Shown here in pieces: positions 39,647-48,543 of a DNA stretch of 64,000 nucleotides; position 1 is the first letter of the stretch, and each line of letters begins with the position of its first letter. The notes beneath the pieces are model-generated. The model was not told the DNA's origin and searched no databases. It worked only from the letters and a program-made list of their open reading frames with translations. A program made the translations under genes and the position numbers. The DNA comes from Arthrobacter pascens (GTDB lineage: Bacteria > Actinomycetota > Actinomycetes > Actinomycetales > Micrococcaceae), in NCBI RefSeq assembly GCF_030815585.1, contig NZ_JAUSWY010000001.1, positions 2,480,001 through 2,544,000 on the forward strand. The letters are read 5' to 3'.

Positions 39647-40356
39647 CGTTTCTCCTCTTCTCCACCCAGGCGTAATGCCCGGGTGTCATTCTCCGCGGTG
39701 GCCGCAGCCCCTGCTTCCAGGTAGGCCACCAGATCCTCGATCGAGATCAGGGGGCAACCGTGTTCGGCGGCGAAAGTCCGCAGCCCGTCCAACCGCATCA
39801 TCTCACCGTCGTCATACACAACCTCGGCGATCACGCCCACGGGTTCAAGGCCGGCCAGCCGGCACAGGTCCACAGCGGCCTCGGTGTGGCCGGGGCGCTC
39901 ACGCACTCCCCCCTTAACGGCCCGGAGCGGAAAAATATGCCCGGGCCGCGTCACGGACGCCGGTCCCGCGCCCGGATCAGCCAGGACGCGGGCGGTCAAG
40001 GCCCGGTCCGTTGCAGAGATACCGGTGCTCACCCCTACGGCGGCATCGCAGGAGACGGTGTACGCCGTGCCTTTGGCGTCCTCGTTGACGGCCACCATGG
40101 GCGGCAGCGCCAAGCCGTCAGCGCGGTCGCCGGAAAGCGGGACGCAGATGACGCCGGAGGAGTACCTGATGGTCCAGCCCATCAGGGCCGGAGTGGCATG
40201 CTGCGCTGCGAAGATGATGTCGCCTTCGTTTTCGCGGTCCTCGTTGTCCACCACCAGCACGGGCCTGCCCGCCGCCATGGCACGGACCGCGTCTTCGATG
40301 GGATCAAGCCTTAGGGCATCGGCCAGCGCCGGCACCAGCCGGGCCGTGCCGTTCAT
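39643..40356 (-). CDS. ribB: 3,4-dihydroxy-2-butanone-4-phosphate synthase
   Basis: 237 residues. It converts ribulose-5-phosphate to DHBP and formate. Motifs: [20 protein letters not shown] (acid cluster), [31 protein letters not shown] and [14 protein letters not shown]. Overlaps ribE before it and ribA after it, each by 4 bases. The C-terminus ([10 protein letters not shown]) ends cleanly, supporting a true gene boundary rather than a broken ribBA fusion. Confidence 0.94.
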   Translation of the reverse strand: MNGTARLVPALADALRLDPIEDAVRAMAAGRPVLVVDNEDRENEGDIIFAAQHATPALMGWTIRYSSGVICVPLSGDRADGLALPPMVAVNEDAKGTAYTVSCDAAVGVSTGISATDRALTARVLADPGAGPASVTRPGHIFPLRAVKGGVRERPGHTEAAVDLCRLAGLEPVGVIAEVVYDDGEMMRLDGLRTFAAEHGCPLISIEDLVAYLEAGAAATAENDTRALRLGGEEEKR

Positions 40357-41063
40357 CGTGCTGCCCCGGCGGCAGCGGCGGTGCCGGCTCCGTCGCCGCT
40401 GCCGGAAGCCGGGCTTCCGGAAGCCACGTTTCCGGAAGCCACCCTGCCGGAACCCGTGCTGAAGGCGAGGAGGCGTTCGGTGTATTTGGCGAGCACATCC
40501 ACTTCGAGGTTGACCTTGCTGCCGGCCGATTTCGCGCCCAGGCCGGTCTCAGCCAGGGTTGTGGGGATCAGCCCCACTTCAAACCACGGCTCCGGGTCCG
40601 ACGCCGGGCTGACCGCAGTCACGGTGAGCGAGACGCCGTCGATCGCTATGGAGCCCTTTTCGGCGATGTAGCGGGCAAGGTTGTCCGGCACTCCGAAGCG
40701 GAGCCGTTCCCAGTTGCCCAGTGCTTCGCGCTCCAGGAGCCGGCCCACGCCGTCGACGTGTCCCTGGACCACGTGCCCGTCCAGCCGTCCACCTGCCGGC
40801 ACGCAACGCTCAAGGTTGACGGAATCGCCGGCGGCAAGTTCACCGATGGTGCTGCGGACCAGGGTTTCACCCATGACATCGACACTGAAGTCCTTGCCGT
40901 CAATCTCTGTGGCTGTCAGGCAAACGCCGTTCACGGCGATGGACCCTCCCAGCGCCAGGCCCTCGGTGGTGCCTGGCGCGTGCAGCCTGACAGTGGCGCT
41001 GGTGTCGCCGTCCCTCTCAACGGACAGGACCCGTCCCTGCTCGGCAATAATTCCGGTAAACAT
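40353..41063 (-). CDS. ribE: riboflavin synthase alpha chain
   Basis: 236 residues. It dismutates two lumazines to riboflavin. Two lumazine-binding repeats are visible, each with a VNGVCLT- or IDGVSLT-type motif ([32 protein letters not shown]), and the N-terminal [10 protein letters not shown]. After about residue 200 there is a low-complexity tail of about 35 residues rich in Ser, Gly and Ala with repeated ASG steps; it is absent from typical family members and probably disordered. Confidence 0.94.
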   Translation of the reverse strand: MFTGIIAEQGRVLSVERDGDTSATVRLHAPGTTEGLALGGSIAVNGVCLTATEIDGKDFSVDVMGETLVRSTIGELAAGDSVNLERCVPAGGRLDGHVVQGHVDGVGRLLEREALGNWERLRFGVPDNLARYIAEKGSIAIDGVSLTVTAVSPASDPEPWFEVGLIPTTLAETGLGAKSAGSKVNLEVDVLAKYTERLLAFSTGSGRVASGNVASGSPASGSGDGAGTAAAAGAAR

Positions 41064-42250
41064 CAGTAGCCTCCCATGGCTGGTTCCGCGCCGGCGCGGA
41101 GGGGTTGTGGTTCCAAAGATTCAGTGTGTTGCGGACGCAGGTGCAGCCTCAGGTCACGGCCCAGGGACCGTACCGACCCGCCGTCGGCCTGGTCCCATTC
41201 CCATTGCTGGGCCTCCGCGAGGGTGCTGATTCCCAGTCCGTTCAGGGCAGGTGTTCCGGAACCAAGCAAGGTAGGAGCCAGATACACAATGAGCTCGTCA
41301 ACGAGTCCCGCCGTCAGGAAAGCACTGAGGATCCGGGAACCGCCTTCCACCATAAGGTGCCGGATTCCGGCCGTGTAGAGCTGCGAGAGCGCTTCCCGGG
41401 GATCACGCGTGGGCAGATGGAGCACCCGGCCGTCTTCCCCCCGCACGGCGGCGTCCGCCGGAATGTCCCGCAGTCCCATCACCGCCCGCAGCGGCTGGTG
41501 TCCTGCCGGGGTTCCGGATGCATCGCGGGCGGTCAGCCTCGGGTTGTCCACCAGCACGGTCTGGGTGCCCACCAGGATGGCGTCGATCCGGCCCCTCAGC
41601 CCGTGGTTGTCGGCGAGCGATTCGGGGCAGGAAATCCATTGGCTGGTCCCGTCCTCCGCCGCGATGCGGCTGTCCAGCGTCTGGGCGATGTGCAGGGTGA
41701 CGAACGGGCGCTTCGCCGCGACCGCCTGGAACCAGTGGCGGTTCAGCTCCAGGGCCTCGCCGGCGGCCAGCCCGCTCCGTACCCTGATACCGGCTCCCCG
41801 AAGGGTGGCCGCCCCGCCGGCCGCAGGATCGTGCGGATCATCGACGGCGTAGATGACGTCAGTGATGCCCGCACTGATGATCGCTTGGGCGCAGGGGCCC
41901 GTACGGCCGCAATGGTTGCAGGGTTCCAGCGTGACCACCATGGTGGAACCGCGGAGGTCAATCCCGGCGGCAGCCGCCTGGGCGATCGCATCCGCCTCCG
42001 CATGTGCGGTGCCAGCGCCGCGGTGGAACCCGGTCACCAGCTGCCGGCCGTTGGCATCAACGACGACGGCGCCCACCAGCGGGTTCGCTCCGCGCGGCCC
42101 CCGCAGGGCTGCTTCGAGCGCCGCGTCCATGGCGGCGGTCTCGGTTGCGCTGAAAGCGGTCACAATCCCGGTGGCTGGCTGATTCTCGGCTGTTGGCTGA
42201 AATTCGGCGACAGGCAGGTTCATGGCCCGCTGCCCGGATGCTGCCGTCAC
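41063..42250 (-). CDS. ribD: bifunctional riboflavin deaminase/reductase
   Basis: 395 residues from GTG 42250 (ATG 42223 also in frame). The N-terminal deaminase has zinc ligands in HAEADAIAQ and LEPCNHCGRTGPC. The C-terminal reductase has FVTLHIAQTLDSRIA and HLMVEGGSRILSAFL. GTG 42250 is favoured because it overlaps the stop of a 27-codon leader ORF (GTGA at 42247-42250), giving re-initiation. It is the first enzyme gene of the operon controlled by the FMN riboswitch. Confidence 0.93.
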   Translation of the reverse strand: MTAASGQRAMNLPVAEFQPTAENQPATGIVTAFSATETAAMDAALEAALRGPRGANPLVGAVVVDANGRQLVTGFHRGAGTAHAEADAIAQAAAAGIDLRGSTMVVTLEPCNHCGRTGPCAQAIISAGITDVIYAVDDPHDPAAGGAATLRGAGIRVRSGLAAGEALELNRHWFQAVAAKRPFVTLHIAQTLDSRIAAEDGTSQWISCPESLADNHGLRGRIDAILVGTQTVLVDNPRLTARDASGTPAGHQPLRAVMGLRDIPADAAVRGEDGRVLHLPTRDPREALSQLYTAGIRHLMVEGGSRILSAFLTAGLVDELIVYLAPTLLGSGTPALNGLGISTLAEAQQWEWDQADGGSVRSLGRDLRLHLRPQHTESLEPQPLRAGAEPAMGGY

Positions 42251-42330
42251 GGGGTGGCCGCCCGCGAGGCAAAGACAGCTTCCGGGCCAGCAGGATTCTT
42301 GGCATCAAAGAGCCATCGCAAAGGGTTCAT
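42247..42330 (-). CDS. 27-codon leader ORF coupled to ribD
   Basis: ATG 42330 has GGGAAGGA upstream at somewhat long spacing, and the frame runs 27 codons (beginning MNPLRWLFDAKN) to a TGA that overlaps the ribD GTG. It lies between the FMN riboswitch and ribD. No known family comes to mind. It may only load ribosomes for ribD, as expected when a riboswitch controls initiation, or encode a small peptide. Support is the ribosome binding site, exact stop/start overlap and position. Confidence 0.5.
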   Translation of the reverse strand: MNPLRWLFDAKNPAGPEAVFASRAATP

Positions 42331-42436
42331 GTCTGTGTGTCGTTCCTTCCCTCTCGAACCGCGATGGCTCCGGGGGTATACGACAGCAGAAGGCCGCGGC
42401 GTCAGGAGACACCGCAGGTACAGCTGTACGTGCTTC

Positions 42437-42578
42437 TCTCATCCAGACTTTAACTGTCGGTACCGGAATTTCACCGGTTCAACCGTCCGCCGGGTCCTTT
42501 CCTGGGGAGGGAAGGCACCGGCTCGCGGGTCGCGGACTGTCACCGCCGGTTCGGACTTACACCGACCCCGGAGCACGT
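42437..42578 (-). promoter_or_regulatory. FMN riboswitch (RFN element)
   Basis: On the minus strand the conserved RFN segments appear in order: GGGGTCGGTGTAAGTCCGAA, CCGGCGGTGACAGTCCGCGA, a variable GC-rich hairpin, GGTTGAACCGGTGAAATTCC, and GGTACCGACAGTTAAAGTCT followed by GGATGAGAG. It lies about 185 bases upstream of ribD and should switch off the rib operon when FMN is plentiful. Confidence 0.94.
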
Positions 42579-42620
42579 ATTGTGTGTTGCTATTCTGCCA
42601 TAACCCCGAGGGGCTCCAGA

Positions 42621-43301
42621 CTATTCCGCCGACCCCGAACGTAACTTTTGGCTGCCGGCCTCGCGCAGCCGGCTGATCGCCTCAGCAGGGTTCTCCGCGC
42701 CGTAAACGGCCGAGCCCGCAACAAAGACATTTGCTCCGGCCTCGGCAGCCCGGACAATGGTTTCCTCGGTGATGCCGCCATCGACCTGGATGGCAACACC
42801 GGCCCCGGAGCCGTCAATGGCTGCCCTTGCCCGGCGGATTTTCGGCAATGTGAGGTCCAGGAACGACTGGCCGCCGAAACCTGGCTCCACCGTCATGATC
42901 AGCAGCATGTCCAGCTCGGACAGCATGTCAAGGTAGGGCTCCACCGGGGTGCCCGGCCTCAGCGCCATCCCCGCCTTCGAGCCGCGGGCCCGCAGCTCAC
43001 GCGCCAGCTTGATGGGCGCAATGGACGCCTCGGCATGGAAGGTCACTGACGCGAGCCCCGCGTCGGCGAAGCCTGGCGCCCAGCGGTCAGCGTCGTCGAT
43101 CATCAGGTGCGCATCCAGCGGCACGGGACTGACGGCCTGGATCCGTTGGACAACGGGCAGCCCGATGGTGAGGTTGGGAACGAAATGGTTGTCCATCACG
43201 TCCACGTGCACGGCGTCAGCATTGCTGATGCGCTGCAATTCGGCTTCGAGGTTGACGAAGTCGGCAGAGAGGATGCTGGGGTTGATGCAGCACTGCGTCA
43301 C
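42621..43301 (-). CDS. rpe: ribulose-phosphate 3-epimerase
   Basis: 226 residues. Interconverts ribulose-5-P and xylulose-5-P. TIM barrel with [17 protein letters not shown], the metal site [39 protein letters not shown] and [14 protein letters not shown] 43301 has AAAGG upstream. It sits just upstream of the rib operon (the enzyme's substrate is also the RibB substrate) and follows rsmB on the same strand. Confidence 0.95.
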   Translation of the reverse strand: MTQCCINPSILSADFVNLEAELQRISNADAVHVDVMDNHFVPNLTIGLPVVQRIQAVSPVPLDAHLMIDDADRWAPGFADAGLASVTFHAEASIAPIKLARELRARGSKAGMALRPGTPVEPYLDMLSELDMLLIMTVEPGFGGQSFLDLTLPKIRRARAAIDGSGAGVAIQVDGGITEETIVRAAEAGANVFVAGSAVYGAENPAEAISRLREAGSQKLRSGSAE

Positions 43302-43395
43302 GGGGGAACCTTTCACTGGGTCTGCTGGAATGTGTCTGTTCGATCCGGAAGCCTGTTTTCCGCGCGGGTTCAGGCTGCTGATTCAGGCTTCGGAT

Positions 43396-44970
43396 TCAGG
43401 CTTTCTTCCGGATGAGGGCGAGGAACATCGCATCCGTGCTGTGGACGTGGGGCCAGAGCTGGGCGGTGGACCCGTGGCCTGCGCCCAAGTTTCCCGTGAG
43501 GCTCACGCTGTCCAGCGCCGCGCCGGCATCCAGCAGCTCAAGGTCCTGGCGCTTGCGAAGGGCGTCAGTCACCACTGCAGTCGTCTCCGCCGGGTGTGGC
43601 GAGCAGGTCACGTAGGCCACCACTCCTCCGGGCCGTACAGCGTCGAGGGCTGACTTGAGCAGGTCGCGCTGAAGCGGTCCCAGGTCTGCCAGGTCCTTGG
43701 GGGTGCGGCGCCAGCGGGACTCCGGGCGGCGCCGGAGCGCTCCAAGTCCGCTGCACGGCACATCCACCAGGACCCGGTCGAAGGCCTCCGGCTGTTCCGT
43801 GCCCACCTCGCGGCCGTCGCCGGTCCGGACGCCCCAGACGTGCTTCGGCACCGCGGACAGGGCCTGGCTGACAAGCTTGGCCCGGTGCGGGGCGGGTTCG
43901 TTGGCGAGCAGGGTTGCGCCCCGGGCGTTGGCCAGTGCACCCAGCAGGGCCGCCTTGCCGCCTGGCCCGGCGCACAGATCCAGCCAGGTCTCGGCCGCAG
44001 GTCTGTTTCCCGGAGCTGCCGCCGGCCGCGGGCCCAGGTCCACAGCTGCCATGGCCCGGGCCACCAGCTGCGAGCCCACGTCCTGGACCCTGATGCTGCC
44101 GTCGCGTACGGATGCCAGCCGGCCGAGGTCTCCGCCGCTTGAGAGTGCCGAACCTTCGACGAGGTCACCGGGCGTGGCACCGTTTTCCAAGGCCTCATCC
44201 AAGCTGCCAAGGCCGGGCAATGCCACGAGGTTGACCACCGGGGCGGCGTTGTCCGCTTCAAGCAGTTCGTTGACTTCCGCTGCGGAGCGTCCGTGCGCCA
44301 CCAGCGACTGTCGCATGGCGCGGACAATCCATTCCGGGTGGGCATAGCGGATGGAGGCAATCCTGGTCTCATCGCTTTCGCCGGTGACCAGCAGGTCAAG
44401 CCACTCGTCAAGGCTGTGCGCGGTGACCTTTCGGAGCACGGCGTTGACGAGGGCAGATGGGCCGGCACCGATCACGGCGCGGGCCAGCCCGACCGTCTGG
44501 TCCAGGGCCGCATGGGCAGGGACACGCATGGCCAGCAGCTGATGAGTCCCGATCCGCAGGGCGTCGAGGATGGCGGGATCAAGCTGGTCCAGGGACCTGT
44601 CGACGCAGCGCGCCAGAATCGCGTCGTACGTTCCTTGGCCGCGCAGGGCGCCATAGCTCAGTTCCGTGGCGAAGCCGGCGTCGCGTTTGTCCAAGCCGTG
44701 ATGGCGGATCCGGGCGGGCAGCACCAGGTTTGCGTAGGCGTCCTCGGCAGCCACAGCACGCAGGACTTCGAAGGCCACCAGCCGTGCCGGATCGGCCCGG
44801 CGGGTGCGCTGTGAGGGCGCGTTCTCGGTGAAGCTTCGCTGGGGGCCGCGGTTCCGTTCGCGGCCCTGCGCATTGCGCTGGCTGCCGTCCCGCTGGCCTC
44901 CGGCACCGCGCCCGCCGCGTTGCCCGCCGCCTTTGCCTCGGCCGCCTGGATTCCCGCCGGACTCGCTCAT
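43396..44970 (-). CDS. rsmB: 16S rRNA (cytosine-967-C5)-methyltransferase
   Basis: 524 residues. A basic, Gly/Arg/Gln-rich N-terminal tail of about 55 residues (GGRGKGGGQRGGRGAGGQRD and on) precedes a NusB-like domain (ARLVAFEVLRAV) and the SAM-dependent catalytic domain. SAM binding is WLDLCAGPGGKAALLGAL, the first cysteine is in VDVPCSGLGALRRRPE, and the catalytic one in VAYVTCSPHPAET. The start overlaps the fmt stop by ATGA. The tail may contact rRNA. Confidence 0.94.
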   Translation of the reverse strand: MSESGGNPGGRGKGGGQRGGRGAGGQRDGSQRNAQGRERNRGPQRSFTENAPSQRTRRADPARLVAFEVLRAVAAEDAYANLVLPARIRHHGLDKRDAGFATELSYGALRGQGTYDAILARCVDRSLDQLDPAILDALRIGTHQLLAMRVPAHAALDQTVGLARAVIGAGPSALVNAVLRKVTAHSLDEWLDLLVTGESDETRIASIRYAHPEWIVRAMRQSLVAHGRSAAEVNELLEADNAAPVVNLVALPGLGSLDEALENGATPGDLVEGSALSSGGDLGRLASVRDGSIRVQDVGSQLVARAMAAVDLGPRPAAAPGNRPAAETWLDLCAGPGGKAALLGALANARGATLLANEPAPHRAKLVSQALSAVPKHVWGVRTGDGREVGTEQPEAFDRVLVDVPCSGLGALRRRPESRWRRTPKDLADLGPLQRDLLKSALDAVRPGGVVAYVTCSPHPAETTAVVTDALRKRQDLELLDAGAALDSVSLTGNLGAGHGSTAQLWPHVHSTDAMFLALIRKKA

Positions 44971-45887
44971 TCGAACACCACGCTTTCAAGTGAAGCCATG
45001 CCGCGCGCCCAGTCAGCCGCGGCCATCATCTTTTTGCCCGAAGGCTGGATCCGTGTGAGCTCCACCGCGTGGGATCCTGTGCCAACCAGGACGATCTTGC
45101 CGCTTTGCTGCACAGATCCGGGTGCCAGGTCTGGGACGTCAGGCCTCAGCCGGACTGGTTCGAGCTTGACGCGCTGCCCGTCCAGGGTGGTCCAGGCGCC
45201 AGGCTCGGGAGTGACCCCACGGGCTTGCCTCCCGATGGCAAGGGCGGGCTGGTTCCACTTGATCCGGCCGTCGTCGATGGTCAGCTTGGGCGCAAGCGAG
45301 ACTTCTCCCTGCTGCGGCTCGGGAACGGCCTTCCCGGCTTCCACGGCCGACAACGTCTGCGCGAGGAGGACGGCCCCGCTGTGGGAGAGCCGTTCAAGCA
45401 GGACTCCCGCGGTGTCTTCGGGGCCGACACGCTCCGTCAGCGTGCCGAACACAGGGCCGCTGTCCAGTCCTTCCTCCAGCAGGAATGTGACCGCCCCCGT
45501 AATGTCATCGCCGGCCATCACGGCCCGTTGCACGGGAGCCGCCCCGCGCCAGGCAGGAAGCAGCGAAAAGTGCAGGTTTATCCAGCCGTGCCTCGGAACA
45601 TCAAGAGCGGCTCGGGGAACCAGTCCGCCATAGGCCACGATGGCCGCCACGTCCGGACTGACTGCGGCGATCTTCGCCGTCACGGCGTCATCTACACGGG
45701 AAGCGTGGACCACCTCAATGCCCAGCTCGGCAGCCCGGGCGGCAACGGGCGACGGCGTAAGCACCCGCTTGCGTCCGATCGGCGCGTCCGGCCGGGTCAG
45801 GACGGCAACAACGTCGAATCCGGCCTCAACGAGGGCATCCAGCGAGGGAACTGCAACTGCAGGCGTACCGGCAAAAAGTACCCTCAT
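44967..45887 (-). CDS. fmt: methionyl-tRNA formyltransferase
   Basis: 306 residues. It formylates initiator Met-tRNA. Motifs: RVLFAGTPAVAVPSLDAL, the catalytic region GWINLHFSLLPAWRGAAPVQ with the Asn/His pair, and the C-terminal tRNA-binding domain (ARGVTPEPGAWTTLDGQRVK). It overlaps both neighbours, def upstream and rsmB downstream, by ATGA, forming a def-fmt-rsmB translation operon. Confidence 0.96.
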   Translation of the reverse strand: MRVLFAGTPAVAVPSLDALVEAGFDVVAVLTRPDAPIGRKRVLTPSPVAARAAELGIEVVHASRVDDAVTAKIAAVSPDVAAIVAYGGLVPRAALDVPRHGWINLHFSLLPAWRGAAPVQRAVMAGDDITGAVTFLLEEGLDSGPVFGTLTERVGPEDTAGVLLERLSHSGAVLLAQTLSAVEAGKAVPEPQQGEVSLAPKLTIDDGRIKWNQPALAIGRQARGVTPEPGAWTTLDGQRVKLEPVRLRPDVPDLAPGSVQQSGKIVLVGTGSHAVELTRIQPSGKKMMAAADWARGMASLESVVFE

Positions 45888-46483
45888 GTGGCGGCGCCGC
45901 CTGAGGTGTTACCGGCTGCTTTGCCAAAGCTCGTCCCGCCAAAACTGGACCCGACTGATTTGGCGCGGTTCGCCGTCGTACGTTCCGTGACGGCGTCATA
46001 GTTGGCGTTGCGGATGGAGCGCAGGGCTGTCTTCCTGTCCTCGCCCTCCAGCCTGTCGGTGTAGAGGATGCCGTCCAGGTGGTCCGTCTCGTGCTGAAAG
46101 CAGCGTGCCAGCAGTCCCTCGGCGTCCAAGGAAACCGGCTGGCCGTTCAGATCAACCCCCGTTGCGCGGGTGGTGCGGAAGCGGCGGACCGGGAAACCAA
46201 GCCCCGGGATGGAAAGGCAGCCCTCAATCTGGTCGGGCTGGTAGTCCTCGCTGTTTTCCAGGACAGGGTTGATGATGTGACCCTCCACCCCGCCAACGCG
46301 GTAGGTGAAAACCCGCTGGCTGACCCCGATCTGTGGGGCGGCCAGCCCAGCACCGTCCACATCCTCCATCGTTTCCATCATGTCTGCGACGAGTTTGGCC
46401 AGCTCCGGCCCGAATTCCGTCACGGGATCGGCCACTGTGCGGAGCACGGGATCACCGATGATGCGGATATTCAGAATGGCCAT
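45884..46483 (-). CDS. def: peptide deformylase
   Basis: 199 residues. It removes formyl from nascent N-termini. The three family motifs are present: GAGLAAPQIGVSQRV, EGCLSIPG (metal Cys) and QHETDHLDGILYTDRL (two metal His, catalytic Glu). A C-terminal tail of about 30 residues is Gly/Ser/Thr rich. ATG 46483 is chosen over the upstream frame extension. It is the first gene of the def-fmt-rsmB run. Confidence 0.96.
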   Translation of the reverse strand: MAILNIRIIGDPVLRTVADPVTEFGPELAKLVADMMETMEDVDGAGLAAPQIGVSQRVFTYRVGGVEGHIINPVLENSEDYQPDQIEGCLSIPGLGFPVRRFRTTRATGVDLNGQPVSLDAEGLLARCFQHETDHLDGILYTDRLEGEDRKTALRSIRNANYDAVTERTTANRAKSVGSSFGGTSFGKAAGNTSGGAAT

Positions 46484-46561
46484 GTGCTGTCTTTCCTCAC
46501 GGTGGGCGGTAATGGGAACCAATCCAGTTTAGGTGCAGAGACTCCGGTGCAAGGACTGTGG

Positions 46562-47422
46562 CTAGGCGGTGCGGACCTGCGCGGACGGCGGCGGCGCAAC
46601 AGGAAGAAGTGCCGTACCCGCACTGAACGTGTCGGCTGAAAGCTCCCAGACCCGCCGCAGCGCGCAGAATTTCCACCAGTGGTGTTTGAGGACGTCCGGA
46701 TTGGCCCGGACGGGGCGGACTTCCGTCTCACCGATGGCCACAGCCAGCAGGACGGGGCTCTCCCCGTATTTCCAGGGTTCCCATTCGCCCGCGACGGCAT
46801 CCACCAGGCTTTCTTCCGCCTTCATGCCAGCCACCAACTGCATGACCACCTTGTCGTCGAGGGGTTTGACGGTGCCCTCACGCGTGGTGCCCTTGGTCTT
46901 GTAGTCGATGAGGCAGATCCGGCCGTTGATGCGCGCCACCAGGTCCAAGGTCCCGGCGTAGCCAACTGACTTGTTCCAGACTGTGATTTCCGGAGCTATC
47001 GGTTCAACCCTGAACAGCTCCCACCATTCGTCGAACCGCACGGCAAAAGCTTCCTCGCCGTTGGCGGCCAGCGCCTCACGCGTCTCCTTCATGGCATGCG
47101 GACGGCCCAGGGCGCGGAGCGCAACCTGCTCGCAGTAACTGTGGACGCGGTCACCCCGCTTGGCGGCTTCATCGCGGTACGTCTCGGCGGCCTTCGCAGC
47201 CCGGTTGACAGCCTGCCGGATCTTCGTCGGACTGCCCAGGCAGTCGGCGAGCAGCGGATCCTTCGCCAGGCTGCTGGCCCCCATGTATCCGAACCAGCCA
47301 TCCAGTCCGTGCGGCTGATGGCCTATCACGGTGGTGATGGAGGGAACGGAGAACTGCTCGGAGGTGGACCGCGCATACATGCGGCCGTATTCCGTGGCGT
47401 GGGCAAGAAGTGGATCAGTCAT
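46562..47422 (-). CDS. PD-(D/E)XK nuclease-like (RecB/Cas4-type) protein
   Basis: 286 residues. The nuclease core is readable: His94 in RGDRVHSYCE, Glu145 in PEITVW, Asp160 in YAGTLDLVARING and Asp173-x-Lys175 in CLIDYKTK, the D-(x)n-(D/E)-x-K signature of RecB/Cas4/lambda-exonuclease-like enzymes. No helicase domain and no Cas genes are nearby. It lies 78 bases upstream of def, on the same strand, and directly downstream of tRNA-Val(CAC). The role is probably in DNA processing, but phage-derived origin is possible. Confidence 0.7.
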   Translation of the reverse strand: MTDPLLAHATEYGRMYARSTSEQFSVPSITTVIGHQPHGLDGWFGYMGASSLAKDPLLADCLGSPTKIRQAVNRAAKAAETYRDEAAKRGDRVHSYCEQVALRALGRPHAMKETREALAANGEEAFAVRFDEWWELFRVEPIAPEITVWNKSVGYAGTLDLVARINGRICLIDYKTKGTTREGTVKPLDDKVVMQLVAGMKAEESLVDAVAGEWEPWKYGESPVLLAVAIGETEVRPVRANPDVLKHHWWKFCALRRVWELSADTFSAGTALLPVAPPPSAQVRTA

Positions 47423-47515
47423 ACAAAGACTCTTTCACAAGGGGCTGACAGGATGGCCTGGCACAAAAAAGGTCCGCTCCCGCTCGGAAAAGCGGAAACG
47501 GACCAGATTCCTCGG

Positions 47516-47587
47516 TGGGCGATACTGGGTTCGAACCAGTGACCTCTTCGGTGTGAACGAAGCGCGCTACCACTGCGCCAATCGCCC
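47516..47587 (-). tRNA. tRNA-Val(CAC)
   Basis: Minus-strand cloverleaf with acceptor GGGCGAT/ATCGCCC, anticodon stem CTTCG/CGAAG, loop TTCACAC (anticodon CAC) and T-loop GGTTCGAACCC. CCA not encoded. It lies just upstream of the nuclease-like gene on the same strand. Confidence 0.93.
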
Positions 47588-47816
47588 CGATGCATTTGAA
47601 TGCTAGCCGACCCTGCTGCCCTTTAGGAAATCCTGCCTGGATCCAGCCTGAATTACACGCCTGTAATTCAAAAATATGCCTAGATTGCAGGGATCCGGGG
47701 GCGTTTCCCACGGAGGGCCGGAACGCGATTTGGAGAATCCCTGAACCTCCTATAGAGTTCTTACTCGTTGGAACGCGAGGAAATGCCCGAAACGGCACGG
47801 AATAAACGCTCCAAAT

Positions 47817-47889
<73 letters not shown>

Positions 47890-47936
47890 CGCAGGACATT
47901 GTCATGGCAACGGTTCTTCGGATCCGACGCTTACAC

Positions 47937-48007
47937 GGTGGGTTGGCCGAGAGGCGAGGCAGCGGCCTGCAAAGCCGTTTACACGGGTTCGAATCCCGTA
48001 CCCACCT
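47937..48007 (+). tRNA. tRNA-Cys(GCA)
   Basis: Acceptor GGTGGGT/ACCCACC, anticodon loop CTGCAAA (GCA) and T-loop GGTTCGAATCC. Discriminator T, as expected for tRNA-Cys (U73). Confidence 0.93.
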
Positions 48008-48047
48008 CGGTGAAAACCATGGTTACCGGTTCGGGCCGGGCAGCAAT

Positions 48048-48119
48048 GGGCGATTGGCGCAGCGGTAGCGCGCTTCCCTGACACGGAAGAGGTCACTGGT
48101 TCGATCCCAGTATCGCCCA
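48048..48119 (+). tRNA. tRNA-Val(GAC), copy 1
   Basis: Acceptor GGGCGAT/ATCGCCC, anticodon stem CTTCC/GGAAG with loop CTGACAC (GAC), T-loop GGTTCGATCCC. Identical to the copy at 48312-48383. Confidence 0.94.
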
Positions 48120-48178
48120 CCAGGCAAGGAAACTTGCTTCATGCAGTACGTTCGGCGCAGGTCGGAACGCACTCATAT

Positions 48179-48251
<73 letters not shown>

Positions 48252-48311
48252 CTCCTCTCCCCCATGAGAACCCGTTTTGTACACCATGGACATGGCCGGA
48301 CTTCCGGTTCC

Positions 48312-48383
48312 GGGCGATTGGCGCAGCGGTAGCGCGCTTCCCTGACACGGAAGAGGTCACTGGTTCGATCCCAGTATCGCCCA
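48312..48383 (+). tRNA. tRNA-Val(GAC), copy 2
   Basis: Exact duplicate of the tRNA at 48048-48119. It is the last gene of the tRNA cluster and is followed by an intrinsic terminator. Confidence 0.94.
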
Positions 48384-48387
48384 CAGC

Positions 48388-48412
48388 AGCAGCTCTGACG
48401 AGCTGCTTTTTT
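48388..48412 (+). terminator. intrinsic terminator of the tRNA cluster
   Basis: Stem AGCAGCTC/GAGCTGCT with loop TGAC, followed by a run of T's (48407-48412). It starts five bases after the last tRNA. Confidence 0.85.
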
Positions 48413-48468
48413 GTTGCCCGGACTGTACGGATTGAACCCACGATGTTGACAGATTTTGTCAAAGCGCC

Positions 48469-48497
48469 TTGGCACGTTCCTGTGACAGGGCTAGGAT
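48469..48497 (+). promoter_or_regulatory. promoter of the Rv0909-type gene
   Basis: TTGGCA (48469-48474) and TAGGAT (48492-48497) are separated by exactly 17 bases, about 46 bases upstream of the GTG at 48544. A short inverted repeat TTGACA/TGTCAA (48446-48462) lies just upstream and may be a regulatory site. Confidence 0.6.
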
Positions 48498-48543
48498 CGG
48501 TTGCGGAGGAGCGAACTGGCTCCGCAATTGAAGGGAGGTGCTC

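Noticed and set aside
39640..39650. ribB/ribA split as a frameshift error in a fused ribBA
   Set aside because: RibB has a natural C-terminus and RibA has its own long N-terminal extension, with a clean ATGA overlap, so a real gene boundary is more likely.
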